A stretch of DNA of 64,000 nt from Sclerotinia nivalis (GCA_029531795.1 JAPEIS010000008.1:1426001-1490000), one strand, 5' to 3'; positions 47,100 to 58,218 are shown, numbered from the stretch's first letter. Numbers and translations are program-made. Notes: generated by a model from the sequence alone, not told the origin.

Positions 47100-48000
47100 A
47101 CTCCCCATTGCTATTCCATTTTATCTATAAGACAAAAAAGAGAATGAAAAATCTCAGCGAAGTTCTTAATACCTTTACAGATCATTTATATTATAGTTAG
47201 AAAGCTTCGAACTCCAATCTGATCAATCAAAACTAGAAAATTCTTGATTTTGATTGCTTTGACAGATTTGATAACCATAATACCATCAGCTTTATAAAGG
47301 ACTCCTAAAACCTCTATTTGATCAACAAAGATATACAGTTTCTTGAAAGATAAACACAATTAAACGAAATCAAAACAAAGAAGAATATAATTAATTAGAT
47401 TAAAATAAACTTCTTCCGGAATTACAAAATCTGAAAAGATATCATCAATATAAAACTTGACCAGTACTAGATTATCTTCAATACTAAATTCGAATATAAA
47501 AGGATATTCTTTATCTATTGAATCATCTTTAAAAAAAATTATAATCGAAAACTATATAGAGAAACTCAAATATAAAAAAGCAAGCAGTTTGAATACTTTG
47601 TGGAATTCTAAAAGATTATATCTGAACTAAATCTCCTATGGAAAAAGCAAAATAGTAACGATCTTCTAAATAAAAAAGCATACCCCAATAAATATATTTC
47701 AAATCGAATTATAGATATACCTTATAACTAAAATGAAAAAGAAACTTATAAACATTTTGAAATAAAATACAATAATTGTCTAATATTTGTTCTATAACCT
47801 TCGAATAATCGAAAACTATACATTTTTCAAAACCAGATTTATAAAAAGGAAGATTTTTTGAATATTCAACATCTGATTTTTCAATTATTAATAATATTAC
47901 TGACCAATCAGAAAGTTTACCATTAATTACTATAATATATTCATATATATAATATCTATATCCTTCAAATATAATTTTATTAAACCAGAATATTTGTTGA
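47100..48000 (-). pseudogene. Reverse transcriptase remnant of G
   Basis: Minus-strand RT with F-D-L-K-Y-I-Y-W-G-M (FD-x-K-x-GYWQI), E-D-R-Y-Y-F-A-F-S, and F-R-I-P-Q-S-I-Q-T-A-C-F near 47570-47600 (MPFGL-x-NAPATF). The catalytic YVDD region is obscured by frameshifts. The K-N-F-L-V-L-I-D-Q-I-G-V-R stretch near 47220-47260 is the connection segment. Confidence 0.7.
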
Positions 48001-48429
48001 AAGCTATATCTAAATCATTTCCTGTTTTTATAAAAAAGAATACCTGATTTAAATCGTATTCGATAGATATAAAGAAGGATAAAAGAAATATAAACTAATT
48101 CTATAATATTCAAATCCTTATAAATATAAAAAAATCGAATAACTTTTAATCGAAGTTCATCTATTGCTAAAAAACTTATATCGATCTCACTTTCCTAAAA
48201 CCATTCATTAATAACATCTAATGAATCTATAGATATTTCTCGAAAAACTAATCTTTTATTTATAAAATATACATATATTCTTGAAAGATCCAATTGAAAA
48301 GTAAAAGCTTGATTGATCGAAATATATTGATCTCTTTTTTGAAAAAGTAATTTGAATCATTTGAAATTCGCTTTGAAAGAAAAATCGAATTGATATAGAA
48401 TTTCGAATATGAATTAATATGCGATCGAA

Positions 48430-49403
48430 GTTTTCCTAAATCCACTCTTACGCGATAATTATCAGGATTGTAATCACCTCAAAATACTACCTTTTTAACC
48501 ATTACAATTATTATGCTACAAAAATAAAGAATAAGATAATTTACTTTTCAGATCTTCTTGATTATACTTTCTTTTTCGAATCTCATCAGGCTTTTCGAAA
48601 CTTCGTTGTATTATTTGGATTAATTCGATTGTATTAATCACAGACCATCTACTATATTGTACACTTTCGAACAAAACACTATTATAATATCATACAAAAT
48701 TAGTGAAATTTGCTTGCATATATATACTACATCAGTTAGTTCGTAATTACTAATCAAATCAACCAAATACATTACAACTTATCTTTATTTCATTATATCA
48801 ATTGATCAATCCAATTAATACGATCAATTCTATTCAAAATGATCAATATTCGGAACGGTCAATATAATTAATGGATCAATTTTATCGATATAATCACGAA
48901 ATAATCAATTTGATCAATTTAATCAATTTGATCAAATAATCGACCAAATTGAATTATACTACCAAATATAATCAGAATTATTCGAAATTGATATCTATAT
49001 ATTATCAAAACCTATATTTTATATTGGATCAATCATTATTTTTTATAACTTTTCCTTATTATTACAAACTGATTTTCGATTTGAAGAATATATTACAGGT
49101 AATCATATGATATCTAATCATATAATTAGTGATCTACGATCATTATATCCTTTACAATTACTATATTCTCCCGATCGTCAACCCTCCCCTGATAAGCTAT
49201 AGATCGAAGCTAGTATAATTGATGTATCTCGTTGGTTAAATGGCTTCTATTTAAATCTATATATACCATTCTCGATCCTTAAGATCGAAAATAAATCATT
49301 CAATATAGTTCTCATTCAATATATATTTAACTCTATTATTTCAATATAATTATCTTCTCCCCGATCCCTTCAACGTGCTCTGTGATCATACTATCTCGTA
49401 ATA
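48430..49403 (+). repeat. Long repeat D, copy D-d
   Basis: Inverted relative to D-c, ending in CTATCTCGTAATA at 49403. It includes the counterpart of the copia-adjacent junction (48440-48480) and the TTGATC cluster (48780-48960). A segment at 49150-49250 differs from the other copies and may be a small replacement. Confidence 0.78.
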
Positions 49404-50130
49404 CATTATCTATACTCCGAAAAACCAAAATCATTATTATAAATTTTAACTTATTCAAATACTACAATATTATTATCAATCTCAATCTCTACAATAATAA
49501 CTTTACAATAATCCCAAAAAAAAAATTGGCAATTTATATAATTAAGAAAACTATACTTTAATTTTTAAAATTTGGATTATACTTTGAATATTGATTTATT
49601 AAAACAAATACTTTATAAAATATTATTGATTGTTTAAAAATAAATAAAATTTTAAAGAAGAAAATATTATTATAGATTTACAATTTATTCTAGTCTAATC
49701 TCTTTCTAACTATCTCAAATATCTATCCATCCTTTATATTGTAAGAAAGTTAGATTATTAGAGCTATATACGTAACTAGTTTATAGATATTAGATCATAT
49801 GATCCTTTGTAATTAAATATAAAAAGAAGACTTTGTTTTCCTTTTTAAAATAATCAATCGTTTTTCATTAATCTTTTTGTATACTCATTATATATAATCC
49901 CATTTCATTGTTATTTATATTCATCCGCAAAATATTTTCTCTACTTTTCGGCGTCACCAACGCCGAAAACGCTTTGGCGGTTTTGTGATATTCGTCTAAT
50001 TACAGTGCTAATCGATACATCTGCAAAATTTTTGTTGGCGCCGATTTGGTGGCTTTAGTAACTTTGATAGTTTTGATAGCTTTTGATAGTATTAACGTTA
50101 AACGATGATTGTTAGTGTTTAACAATATAT
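49404..50130. other. AT-rich unassigned region
   Basis: Low-complexity AT-rich sequence. 49950-50075 is GC-richer and contains the short inverted repeat GGCGT/ACGCC around 49951-49965 and tandem GATAGTTTT-like words. No gene supported. Confidence 0.4.
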
Positions 50131-50136
50131 AACGAT

Positions 50137-50398
50137 GATTTTAATAGGAATGATAAAAATGGTAAAGATAATAAGGAGAATAAGGATAATAAGAATAGTA
50201 AGGATGGTAAAAATAGTAAAGATGATAAGAATGATAAAGATGGTAAGAATGGTAAAGAAGGTAAGGATGGTAAGGATGATAAAGATAATAAAGATAATAA
50301 GAATAATAAAGATGGTAAGGATGATAAGAATAATAAAGATGATAAGGATAGTAAGGATAGTAAGAATGATAGAGCTAATAAGGATGGTATAGATAGTG
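50137..50398. repeat. 9-bp minisatellite 1
   Basis: About 29 imperfect tandem units of the pattern RRTAARRAT (for example GGTAAGGAT, AATAAAGAT, GATAAGAAT), purine-rich on the plus strand. Because the period is a multiple of three, all frames stay open and encode simple repeats; this is not evidence for a protein. Confidence 0.88.
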
Positions 50399-50649
50399 GG
50401 TGTATTAAAAGTGATAAAGATAATAGAGGTAATATAAACTATTAGTAATGATACAGGTGTATATATATTGGTATATTCAAACGAAATAATATAATTAAAA
50501 ATGCTAATAGTATAGATTCCAGTTAAACTATTGTTTTTTTCAATTTTCTTTCCTAGTAGTATTTTTAATAGTATTCTCATTAATATCCTTATTAGTTTAT
50601 TTATAGATCTAAAAAGTATATCGATTTGTATATTATATTGTAGTATTTG

Positions 50650-50985
50650 ATTGATTGATTGATTAGTTTGATAAAGAATTTCGTGGAAAATTAGACAATA
50701 CTTAATCTTTTATATTGTTAAAAACTAATAAATGATTAATAGGAGTATAGATATTAATTTCAGAATCAACTTATCTTGTATATCTTTTAGGATTGAATTT
50801 AAAAGCCCCAAATGTTTGATTAATTAATTTGATAGAGAATTTTATAAAGAATAAAACAATATATATTTATTTGTATTATCAGAAACTAATAAATGATTAA
50901 TAAGATTATAAATATTAATTTCTAAACCAATTTACTTTGTATATCTTTTGACTTTGAGTTTAAGTTTAAGGGCTCGAAATATTAA
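50650..50985. repeat. Two-copy tandem duplication, unit ~168 bp
   Basis: Copies at about 50650-50815 and 50816-50985 share the order TTTGATA-AGAATTT, ACTAATAAATGATTAATA, ATATTAATTTC and TTGTATATCTTTT. They are diverged, with transitions and small indels. Function unknown. Confidence 0.75.
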
Positions 50986-51059
50986 CGAAATCTTTGATTG
51001 TTTACTAATATATAAAATTATTAATAAATGCTTTTTGTAATGTATTGAAATTAAAGAAT

Positions 51060-51235
51060 ATATAAATAAAAAAAAAGAGAAGGGAATAAAATGATAATAA
51101 AGTAAAAAAGAAATAAAATAAAATATAGAAAATAAAGAAGGAAAAGAAAATAGAATAATGATAAAAAAGGGGAAAATAAGAAAAGGAATTAAAATATAGA
51201 AAATAAAGAGAATAAAGAAGAATAGAAAAGGGATA
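51060..51235. repeat. Purine-rich low-complexity tract
   Basis: About 175 bp of almost only A and G on the plus strand, with isolated T, built from AAATAAAG/GAAAAG-like words. It lies between the two minisatellites. Confidence 0.7.
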
Positions 51236-51259
51236 GATTTATATTGTAATGAAAAAAGC

Positions 51260-51535
51260 TAAACTTGTTTACCTTAAAAATTATTATCTTTTACATTCGA
51301 TGCTTCCTCAAAGTTGGTATTTCGATTGTAATTATAAATTGGGTTTTGATTACTATTAATAATTGATAATAAACCTTTAATCTTTTTATATACTTATAAT
51401 TGTTCTCGAAAATCCGAATCAGTATCTGAATTATCAATAAGATCATCGATTATATTATTGTTTGTATTCGGTATAATTATAATCTCTTCTTCATCATTTT
51501 GAACTATATCAATCTTTGATTTAATCTTTTTTTAT
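51260..51535 (-). pseudogene. Decayed acidic ORF fragment, unknown
   Basis: The minus-strand frame reads K-I-D-I-V-Q-N-D-E-E-E-I-I-I-I-P-N-T, D-D-L-I-D-N-S-D-T-D-S-D-F-R-E-Q-L and then, after a TAA in a CAA-like context, K-K-I-K-G-L-L-S-I-I-N-S. A second TAA follows. The pattern of stops suits RIP of an acidic protein tail. I do not recognise the family. Confidence 0.35.
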
Positions 51536-51964
51536 AATAAACAAATTGTTTCAAAAGATTATATCTCAAATTGGGATTTTCAAATTCAATAAATCTTATT
51601 ATACAAATCTATCAAAAATATTAGCAAAATATATAGAATCAGAATAGATATAAAATTAAAATATTTATTGTTTTTATATCCTCAAATCTTTCTAATACTT
51701 TTTTATCGATTCCATTATCATCAAAAATATGATTTGTTTGTTCTCGAATTGTATATATAATTATAATAGATATAATTATTATTGTTTTAAAATGAAAAGA
51801 ATTGAACTTTTGTTGATATAATATATTTCTTCTAATATATCCTTTTGATCTATAGAAAAGCTGTATAAGATATTTGATTAATAATGAGTTTAAAAAGTAT
51901 TTTCTTTTATTTGTCTTAGAAAGAATATACTATGAAAATATTAGAATAATAAATATAGTGTAGA

Positions 51965-52090
51965 TTGATATAGATAGCAAGGATAATAAGAACAATAAAG
52001 ATAATAAGGATAGTAAGGATAATAAAGATAAATAGAATAGTAAAAATGAACAGGATAGTAAGGATAGATAGGATGGTAAGAATAATGAGA
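51965..52090. repeat. 9-bp minisatellite 2
   Basis: Same RRTAARRAT unit as 50137-50398, about 14 units, 1.6 kb away and in the same direction. Confidence 0.82.
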
Positions 52091-52099
52091 TCAACGAAG

Positions 52100-52678
52100 G
52101 GTATTTGTAATTTTAGTAATGAATATAATATAAAAATTGAACTGTAAAAATAAATTTGGAGATAACTTTATTATATTATAATTAACTTCTAATACTGCCA
52201 AATTGGTTACTAGTCTTTTCCAGAATTTCTTATTACGCTTTTTCTTTGAGAATATAAAATTGTTTATAATATTCCGAACTTCTTTTATAAAGTTTGTTTG
52301 ATTTTCATTTATATGATTCCGAAACTATTCAAATTAGTATTCAATAAAAATATATATTAATCATTGATAGTTATTTACCTTTTTTGTAATAATATATATA
52401 AGAGGATATTGAATATATTGAAAATCAAATTCTTGATGAAATGCTTGATATGATTTCCAGTATATTATTATTACCTTCAATAAATTTGATTTGTTTGTTT
52501 TAAATCAAAGAGTATATTTGATATCATAATCTTTTATTATAAGAATATATTTTCAATAGTTAAGAGTTTTTATAATAATTTGTAATGGAATATTTTTTGG
52601 TAGGTTTTATTTGGTTTTTCTTTCTGAGTGGCGATTTGTTTCATTTTAGCAGAATTGTTTAGAATATTTATTATTATC
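52100..52678 (-). pseudogene. Decayed minus-strand coding tract split by element E
   Basis: With E and one target duplication removed, the minus-strand frame at 60344-60560 continues without shift into this segment. Readable parts include Y-W-K-S-Y-Q-A-F-H-Q-E-F-D-F and K-K-R-N-K-K-F-W-K-R-L-V-T-N-L. Stops are mainly TAA, TAG and TGA at possible Gln, Arg and Trp sites. No family recognised; it may be part of an older element. Confidence 0.35.
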
Positions 52679-52963
52679 TGTTACGATCACGCAACAGTTT
52701 CGTCAAAACAAGAAACCTAAACGGAGGCGTTCTCATTTCGAATCATCAGTGTAGAAACGTCATCGATCAGTTTGGAATGTTTAGTAAACAAGCTTCTTTG
52801 TATTGTTTATGAAAGGACAGGAATGATGGTGAACTATAGGCGTTCTGATATCTTTTTATTGATTGAATTTAAAAGTAATAGTTTATTCATGATTAGAAAG
52901 GGTAATGAAAAGTTTGGCTACGGTTTTATGATTAATTGATTCTTTGTTTATATGATTTTAACA
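52679..52963 (+). repeat. 5' LTR of E
   Basis: 285 bp, TGTTACGATCAC to GATTTTAACA. It matches the 3' LTR and the solo copy at 28947-29231. Confidence 0.94.
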
Positions 52964-53036
52964 ATTCTTTTTATTCATTTGAAGAGCAACTCGTCAATTA
53001 GTTATCAGTATTTTAACAGAACCTTATTGGATAGCA

Positions 53037-54252
53037 ATGGTTGGAACAAGAAATACTCCAGGTCGTCTGATTAATTCAAATACTTTTCAAAGTCGAAATA
53101 ATGCTTTTAGGATCTTTAGTGGGATCGAAGGTGAGATGTTTATATCTAGTTGTCAATTTACTATACAATTGGAATTAGATCTGATACAAAGATTTGAAAA
53201 TATATAAGAAGAGTTCGATGTTTTCAAGTAAACAAATTAATAAGAAATTGAAGAGACTTTTGTTCGTCTTATATAGGAAAGGGTATTTAATTTACTATTA
53301 GCGATCGCCAAAGGAATAGGGGCGACGTCTAATCCTATTTATACTTCTCCAGGGAAACCTCCAAAACTTCAAAAGCTGTTATTTTATAAAGGTTTTAATA
53401 TTGAAGAAACAAAGAATTTCTTTTTCTAGACTGAACTTATGTTTCGAAATGATAATGGGTATTATTTTCTAATTGATCAAAAGAAGATAGATTATATTAT
53501 TCAATACTTTTAATAACAATTATTTGCGGTTTGGTATCGATACGAAACTTCTATAACGAATTCTAATATATCTTGGGAAGAATTCAAAGAATATATGTAT
53601 AATACGATATTAGATAAAAACAATCGACAACAATATGTTATACAACAAATCATCAATGCTAAACAACAATTTAATCAAAGTGTGAATAGTTTTGTAGTAC
53701 ATTTTGATAGTCTGGAGGAGGAAATCGAATCTGAAGTGGACAGTATCTGTAAAGAACGATTTTTATCAGATTTACTTCCCTATATTGCTAAACGAATTTC
53801 AGAATCCATTCAACAGTTTGAAAATCGAAACGATTTAATTAAGTAAGTATGTTGTTTCGAGAATGTGAATAAAATGTATCGCTTACAAGACGCAAACGAT
53901 CTGCCTTGTGGTCGAAGACAAGGCAATATAGTTATATTATCAAATTCATCCTTTAATCGTTCTCAAAATGAATCATCTAAACAGCAAAATAATACATTAT
54001 CAGTGACCGATATACAATCGCAGTAGTATTCTAAATCTCCTTCAAAGGAAAAACCCAATAAAGAAAACCAGAAAAATGATTATAGACAAAGGGATCTGAT
54101 TTGTTTTTGTTGTCAACAAAAGGGTCATTATGCAAATGGATGCACTAATCCGTTTGTATGTTGATGGTGTAAAGGAGATTATCAATCTTGTGTTTGTTCT
54201 ATATATTCCCAAGAGGAAAAGAATCAGGGAAACGATCAGATTTAGCAGTAAT
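53037..54252 (+). pseudogene. Gag of E
   Basis: Starts at the ATG at 53037 ([11 protein letters not shown]), 73 bp after the LTR. The frame is preserved to the end, with stops at 53205 and later. 53595-53846 is open ([17 protein letters not shown]), the helical capsid core. The zinc knuckle [14 protein letters not shown] at 54102-54143 is intact (CX2CX4HX4C). A second Cys cluster follows at 54157-54200. The protease frame begins in -1 relative to Gag and overlaps its end. Confidence 0.88.
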
Positions 54253-54841
54253 TTTAACTGTTCTGATGATTTTGGGTTCTTAACAAGAGGGATGTACTAT
54301 TTTAGTTATTGAAGCAATTTTTCAAGTTAATAATATTCTGACAAAATTCTGTTGTTTTATCGATTCTGGTGTGCAAGCTAATATTATTCAACAAAGCAAG
54401 TGTATTGAATGGGACTGGATTCCTAATCCTGGAAAAGGCACTTCATTAGTATCTGCTAGTGGGATGAGCATACCTTTATATGGTGATCATCAATTTACTG
54501 TCGAAGTATTAGACGATTCCAAAGAAAAAAGAATTCATATTTATCGATTTACTGTTGCTACTTTGGATCTATCCGAAATCGATGTTATTTTAGGGCTGTC
54601 ATGGCTTCAAACTGTGAATCCAGATATTAATTGGAGATCAATTACTCTCCGCTTTCGTTCCGTATTGTATGATATAGAAATGATAACAGCAAAAGAATTA
54701 TATCGAGATATAAAGGTTGGAGCTACAATTTGTGTATTTTTATCTGAAATCAATTCTATTATACGATTTTCATTCAAAAACCGAAAAATCTTAATATTAG
54801 CATCTTTAAAAATACCTCTCGAATATAAAGAATATGAATAG
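54220..54841 (+). pseudogene. Protease of E
   Basis: Retropepsin with F-I-D-S-G-V (54356-54373), a typical D-S-G active site, and V-I-L-G-L-S-W-L-Q-T-V-N-P-D-I (about 54576-54630), the flap-to-C-terminal ILG-x-x-WL motif. The frame is open over 156 codons to 54841. The pol frame can be followed back to about 54220, where one stop interrupts it. Confidence 0.9.
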
Positions 54842-55672
54842 ACTTTTTCTAAAGATGAAAGCAGCTTGCTTTCCGATCATTATCCAATGGAACATCGCAT
54901 TGATCTCGAATCTAGAATTACTTTATTTTGGGGACCAATATATGTTTTATCAGAACAAGAATTAATTGTTCTACGATAATACTTTGACGAATATCAAAAG
55001 AAAGGTTGGATCTGCTGTTCGATTAGCTTTACTAGTGTGCCAATTATGTTTGTACTAAAGAAAGATAATGGTTATCGATTATGTATTGATTATCGTGGTC
55101 TTAATAAAATTACGAAAAAGGATCGTATATCTTTATCTTTAATTAGCGAATCTTTAGATTGCTTAAGATAAAGGGTCTTTTTCACAAAACTCGATTTGAA
55201 AGATGTTTATCATTGAATACATATACAGGAAGGCGATGAATGGAAGATGGCTTTCTGTATTCGATATGGTCAATTTGAATATCTAGTTATGTCTTTTGGT
55301 TTAACGAATGCTTTTGCAATTTTTCAAATTTATATTAATCAAGTATTCATTGGTTTTACAGATAGTATTTGTATTATATATTTAGACGATATTCTTATTT
55401 ATTCTAAAGACAAGGAAATATATATTGTTGATGTTTGTAAAGTTCTTGTTAAATTGATTGAATATAAACTTTATGCGAAATTGAAGAAATGTGTATTTTA
55501 TATACATGAAATCGAGTTCTTAGGCTTTATTGTATCAGGAAAAGGCGTCACTATGGAATCAAGCCGAATTCAAACAATTACAGAATGGCCTGAACCAAAA
55601 TTGCTTCGTGATGTCCAAGTTTTCCTAGGCTTTGCAAACTTCTATTGTCGATTTATCGCTGGATATTCATAA
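54842..55672 (+). pseudogene. Reverse transcriptase of E
   Basis: In-frame with the protease. Blocks: L-C-I-D-Y-R-G-L-N-K-I, T-K-L-D-L-K-D-V-Y-H, M-S-F-G-L-T-N-A-F-A-I-F-Q, intact Y-L-D-D near 55378-55392, F-L-G-F-I-V-S-G-K-G-V and L-G-F-A-N-F-Y-C-R-F-I. Stops at 54840, about 54980, 55170 and 55216 replace Gln and Arg/Trp codons. 141 codons are open from 55247. Confidence 0.92.
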
Positions 55673-56490
55673 ATAGTTTATGGTTTAATCGATTTATTAA
55701 AAGGCACCAAAAAAGGAAAAGCTGTATTAGAATTTAAATGGACTAAGGAGGTTTAGGAAGTTTTTGATAATCTAAAGAAGGCATTCATTACTGTTGTCAC
55801 GGGGTCCCCGTATATGGTATACGGAGACCGCTCGGGTTCCGACCCGTAGGAGTCGGACCTCGGATAAGTGTAGGCTAGCCCCGGTCGGGGCTAGCGCTAC
55901 ACATAAATGTATTTAAGGAACCGTTCCTTCTATAGAAACGTAGCTCTTCGAGCTACGTCTTATCAATAAAAGTGATTTCTGTTATCCTGTCTGCTGCCTC
56001 CGTGATAACTGTACTAATATTCAGATATTTTGAACTAATCTTTCGAATCTTACTCGAAATAGATACTTCTGGATTTGCTTTAGGATGTGTACTTTCTCAA
56101 TTATTTTTTGACGATCTAAATGATTTTATTGTTTCTTGATAGCATCCTGTTGCCTTTTATTCAAGAAAACTCATTTCAGTTGAACAAAGATATTTTATAT
56201 ATGATTAAGAACTTTTAGCTATTTATACAGCTTTTGTTCAATGGCGGTATTATGTCGCAAGTAATCAGTATACAATTGTAATCAAAATGGATCATAATAG
56301 TTTTCAATATTTCATGAAAACAAAGCAACTTAATGGACGACAAATACGATAGGCTGAAGTTTTAGCTGTTTATGATTTCATAATCATATATAGATCCGGA
56401 AAATTGAACTCCGTTGATGGTTTGTCAAGAAGATTCGATTATACCGAAGATATAAATAGAATTAACGAAATGCTGTTTACATTATAAAAC
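55673..56490 (+). pseudogene. RNase H of E, interrupted by solo LTR F
   Basis: The tether region leads to K-A-F-I-T at 55780-55794 and is then cut by F. After 56008 the domain continues with L-L-E-I-D-T-S-G-F-A-L-G-C-V-L-S-Q (first catalytic Asp), A-F-Y-S-R-K-L, E-Q-R-Y-F, K-M-D-H-N-S-F and V-D-G-L-S-R-R (DALSRR). Removing 218 bp restores the same frame on both sides. Confidence 0.88.
55795..56007. repeat. GC-rich solo LTR F with several hairpins
   Basis: 213 bp starting TGTCACGG and ending CCGTGATA, flanked by ACTGT (55790-55794 and 56008-56012). It contains hairpins at 55803-55829, 55838-55857, 55869-55901 (stem GCTAGCCCC/GGGGCTAGC) and 55938-55958 (stem ACGTAGCTC/GAGCTACGT), and AATAAA at 55965-55970. 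It is the most GC-rich piece of the window and nearly free of RIP changes, hence probably the youngest insertion. No internal region is present. Confidence 0.9.
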
Positions 56491-56799
56491 AAATTAAGGA
56501 ACACTATAGTTATTGCTGCACTTTTTTATTTGTCTATAATGGAAATAGAATCTCTAAGAAATATAATAAGCCTTTTTCAAAGAGATAGGTATAGTTTGCT
56601 CCTTCATGACTCAGGAAGGTCACTGGTGATGATTGGTTGCAAATAGTCGCTACTACATCGGTTGGTTTGTATATTGATAGTTGATGAAACAGCATTCGAA
56701 TTTATATCTGAGTCAATGAGAAATACTTTGTTGTAGCTTCAAGAGAATAACGATTTTACAAAGAATAAAGAGTATCTGAAACTTAGAAATAGTTCCGCT

Positions 56800-57800
56800 G
56801 GAAATGCTGTATTTTGGCAAGTCGATGCCGATGGTTTGCTCAAGTATAATGGGCGTGTCTTTGTACTACCAGATAATACTGTGAAAGCAGAAATCTTACA
56901 GGTCCATCACGATGATTTTATGGGGGGTCATTGGGGTGTTAAGAAAATATAGGAAATCTTGAAAAGCAAGTATTTTTGGTATAGTATAATGAAAGATATA
57001 AAAAGGCATATATGGATATATGCTGTCTGTCAACGGATAGTTGTGAAACGGTATCGGCTTTATGGCGAGTTACAAACCCTATCATTTCTTTTAGGTCTTT
57101 GGAAAGAAATAACAATAGATTTTGTTACAGATTTACCTTCTTCTAAAGTAGATAAATATGTATACAATGCTGTATTTGTGGTTGTCGATAGATATACGAA
57201 ACTCGTTCGATATATTTCAGTTAATAAAACAATAACTTCATTAGAACTAGCAGAAATTCTATTTCGATATGTTTTTAAAAACTTTGGTGTGCTGGAAGGG
57301 ATAATATCTGATAGAGGATTACAATTTGCAAGTAAATTTTGAAGCAGTTTAATGTTTTATTTAAGAATTCGTTGCAAATTATCCATCGCATTTTATCTAC
57401 AAATCGATGGTCAAATAGAACATCAAAATCAAAATCTAATTCATTATATTATTTGTTATGCAAATTGGAGATAGGATGATTGGGCTGCGCTACTACCCTT
57501 AGCAAAATTCATATATAATGCAATGTGGTATAGTACAATTGAAGAAGCATTTTTCAAAGCAATGTATAAATATCTATCTACTTTCAATTACATCGGCGAG
57601 GATACCGATGCTAAAGGGAAGGTATCCGCTACAAAAGAACGTATTGAATCGTTGAATCAAGAAAGGGCAAAATTAGTAGAGATTTGGGAAAAGTTTACAA
57701 AAAGAAGATCAAAGAATAATAAGAAGGATCTATTCCAGCGATTTTATATCGGCGACAAAATTATATTTAGTATCAAAAATATTAAACAATTATAATCCAA
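56800..57800 (+). pseudogene. Integrase of E, DDE residues intact
   Basis: The zinc-binding part has V-H-H-D-D-F-M-G-G-H-W-G and one Cys of the pair left (Y-A-V-C-Q; the other Cys is Tyr). Core: T-I-D-F-V-T-D-L-P (first Asp, about 57115), I-S-D-R-G-L-Q-F (second Asp, about 57307-57330) and I-D-G-Q-I-E-H-Q-N-Q (Glu, 57403-57432). All three are in one frame (open 56959-57342), broken by one TGA at a former Trp codon. The GPY-like region is at 57730-57850. Confidence 0.9.
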
Positions 57801-57990
57801 AAAGAAATTTTCCGATCGTTTTATAAGCCCCTTTATTATCACCAATATTATAAGTAGTGGATAAGTATATGAACTAGTGTTTCCATCATTATATAAAATA
57901 TATAACGTTTTCTATATTTCTTTACTAGAACTGTAGTATCAATGTGATGGTATCGTTGATTCTCCGTTTCCTGAAGAAATTGATGGATAT

Positions 57991-58167
57991 ATAGAATATG
58001 AAGTTGAAAAGATATTAGCATATAGAAAAAAAGAACAAGGAATACAATATTTAGTACAATAGAAAGGTTATCAACCAACGGAAGATACTTGGGAAGCTTT
58101 ACGAAATTTAATGTATATCAAAAGACAATTGGAAAACTATAAAAAGGAAAATACATCACCCATATAA
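57991..58167 (+). pseudogene. Chromodomain of E Pol
   Basis: I-E-Y-E-V-E-K-I-L-A-Y-R, I-Q-Y-L-V-Q, a stop for Trp, K-G-Y-Q, then D-T-W-E-A-L-R-N-L: the classic chromodomain YEVEKIL / YLVKWKGY / TWE-x-x-x-NL order. Pol ends at TAA 58165-58167. This places E among chromoviruses as well. Confidence 0.88.
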
Positions 58168-58218
58168 CGAAGGCAAAGAACTAAGAAGTAATACGATTGA
58201 TGTACACCGCAAAAACGC

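Larger units (their letters stand above)
44600..48400 (-). mobile_element. Divergent Ty3/gypsy remnant G
   Basis: Minus-strand gypsy element unlike families A, B and E, with RT to the right, RNase H in the middle and integrase to the left. Recognised by the RT block near 47570-47700, the RNase H terminal motif at about 46731-46760 and an integrase motif near 45510-45540. No LTRs or target duplication found. Boundaries are approximate and set by the flanking D repeats. Confidence 0.7.

Noticed and set aside
43328..49403. D-c and D-d as LTRs of gypsy element G
   Set aside because: They are inverted, not direct, and the same repeat adjoins copia ends elsewhere.
50119..50580. Open frames of 85 and 153 codons on both strands, one strongly hydrophobic
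   Set aside because: They are read-throughs of the 9-bp minisatellite, whose period is a multiple of three; the Ile/Leu/Thr or Met/Val/Lys repeats are by-products.
55869..55958. Strong hairpins read as transcription terminators or ncRNA
   Set aside because: They lie inside a solo LTR with clear target duplications; rho-independent terminators are not expected in a fungal genome.
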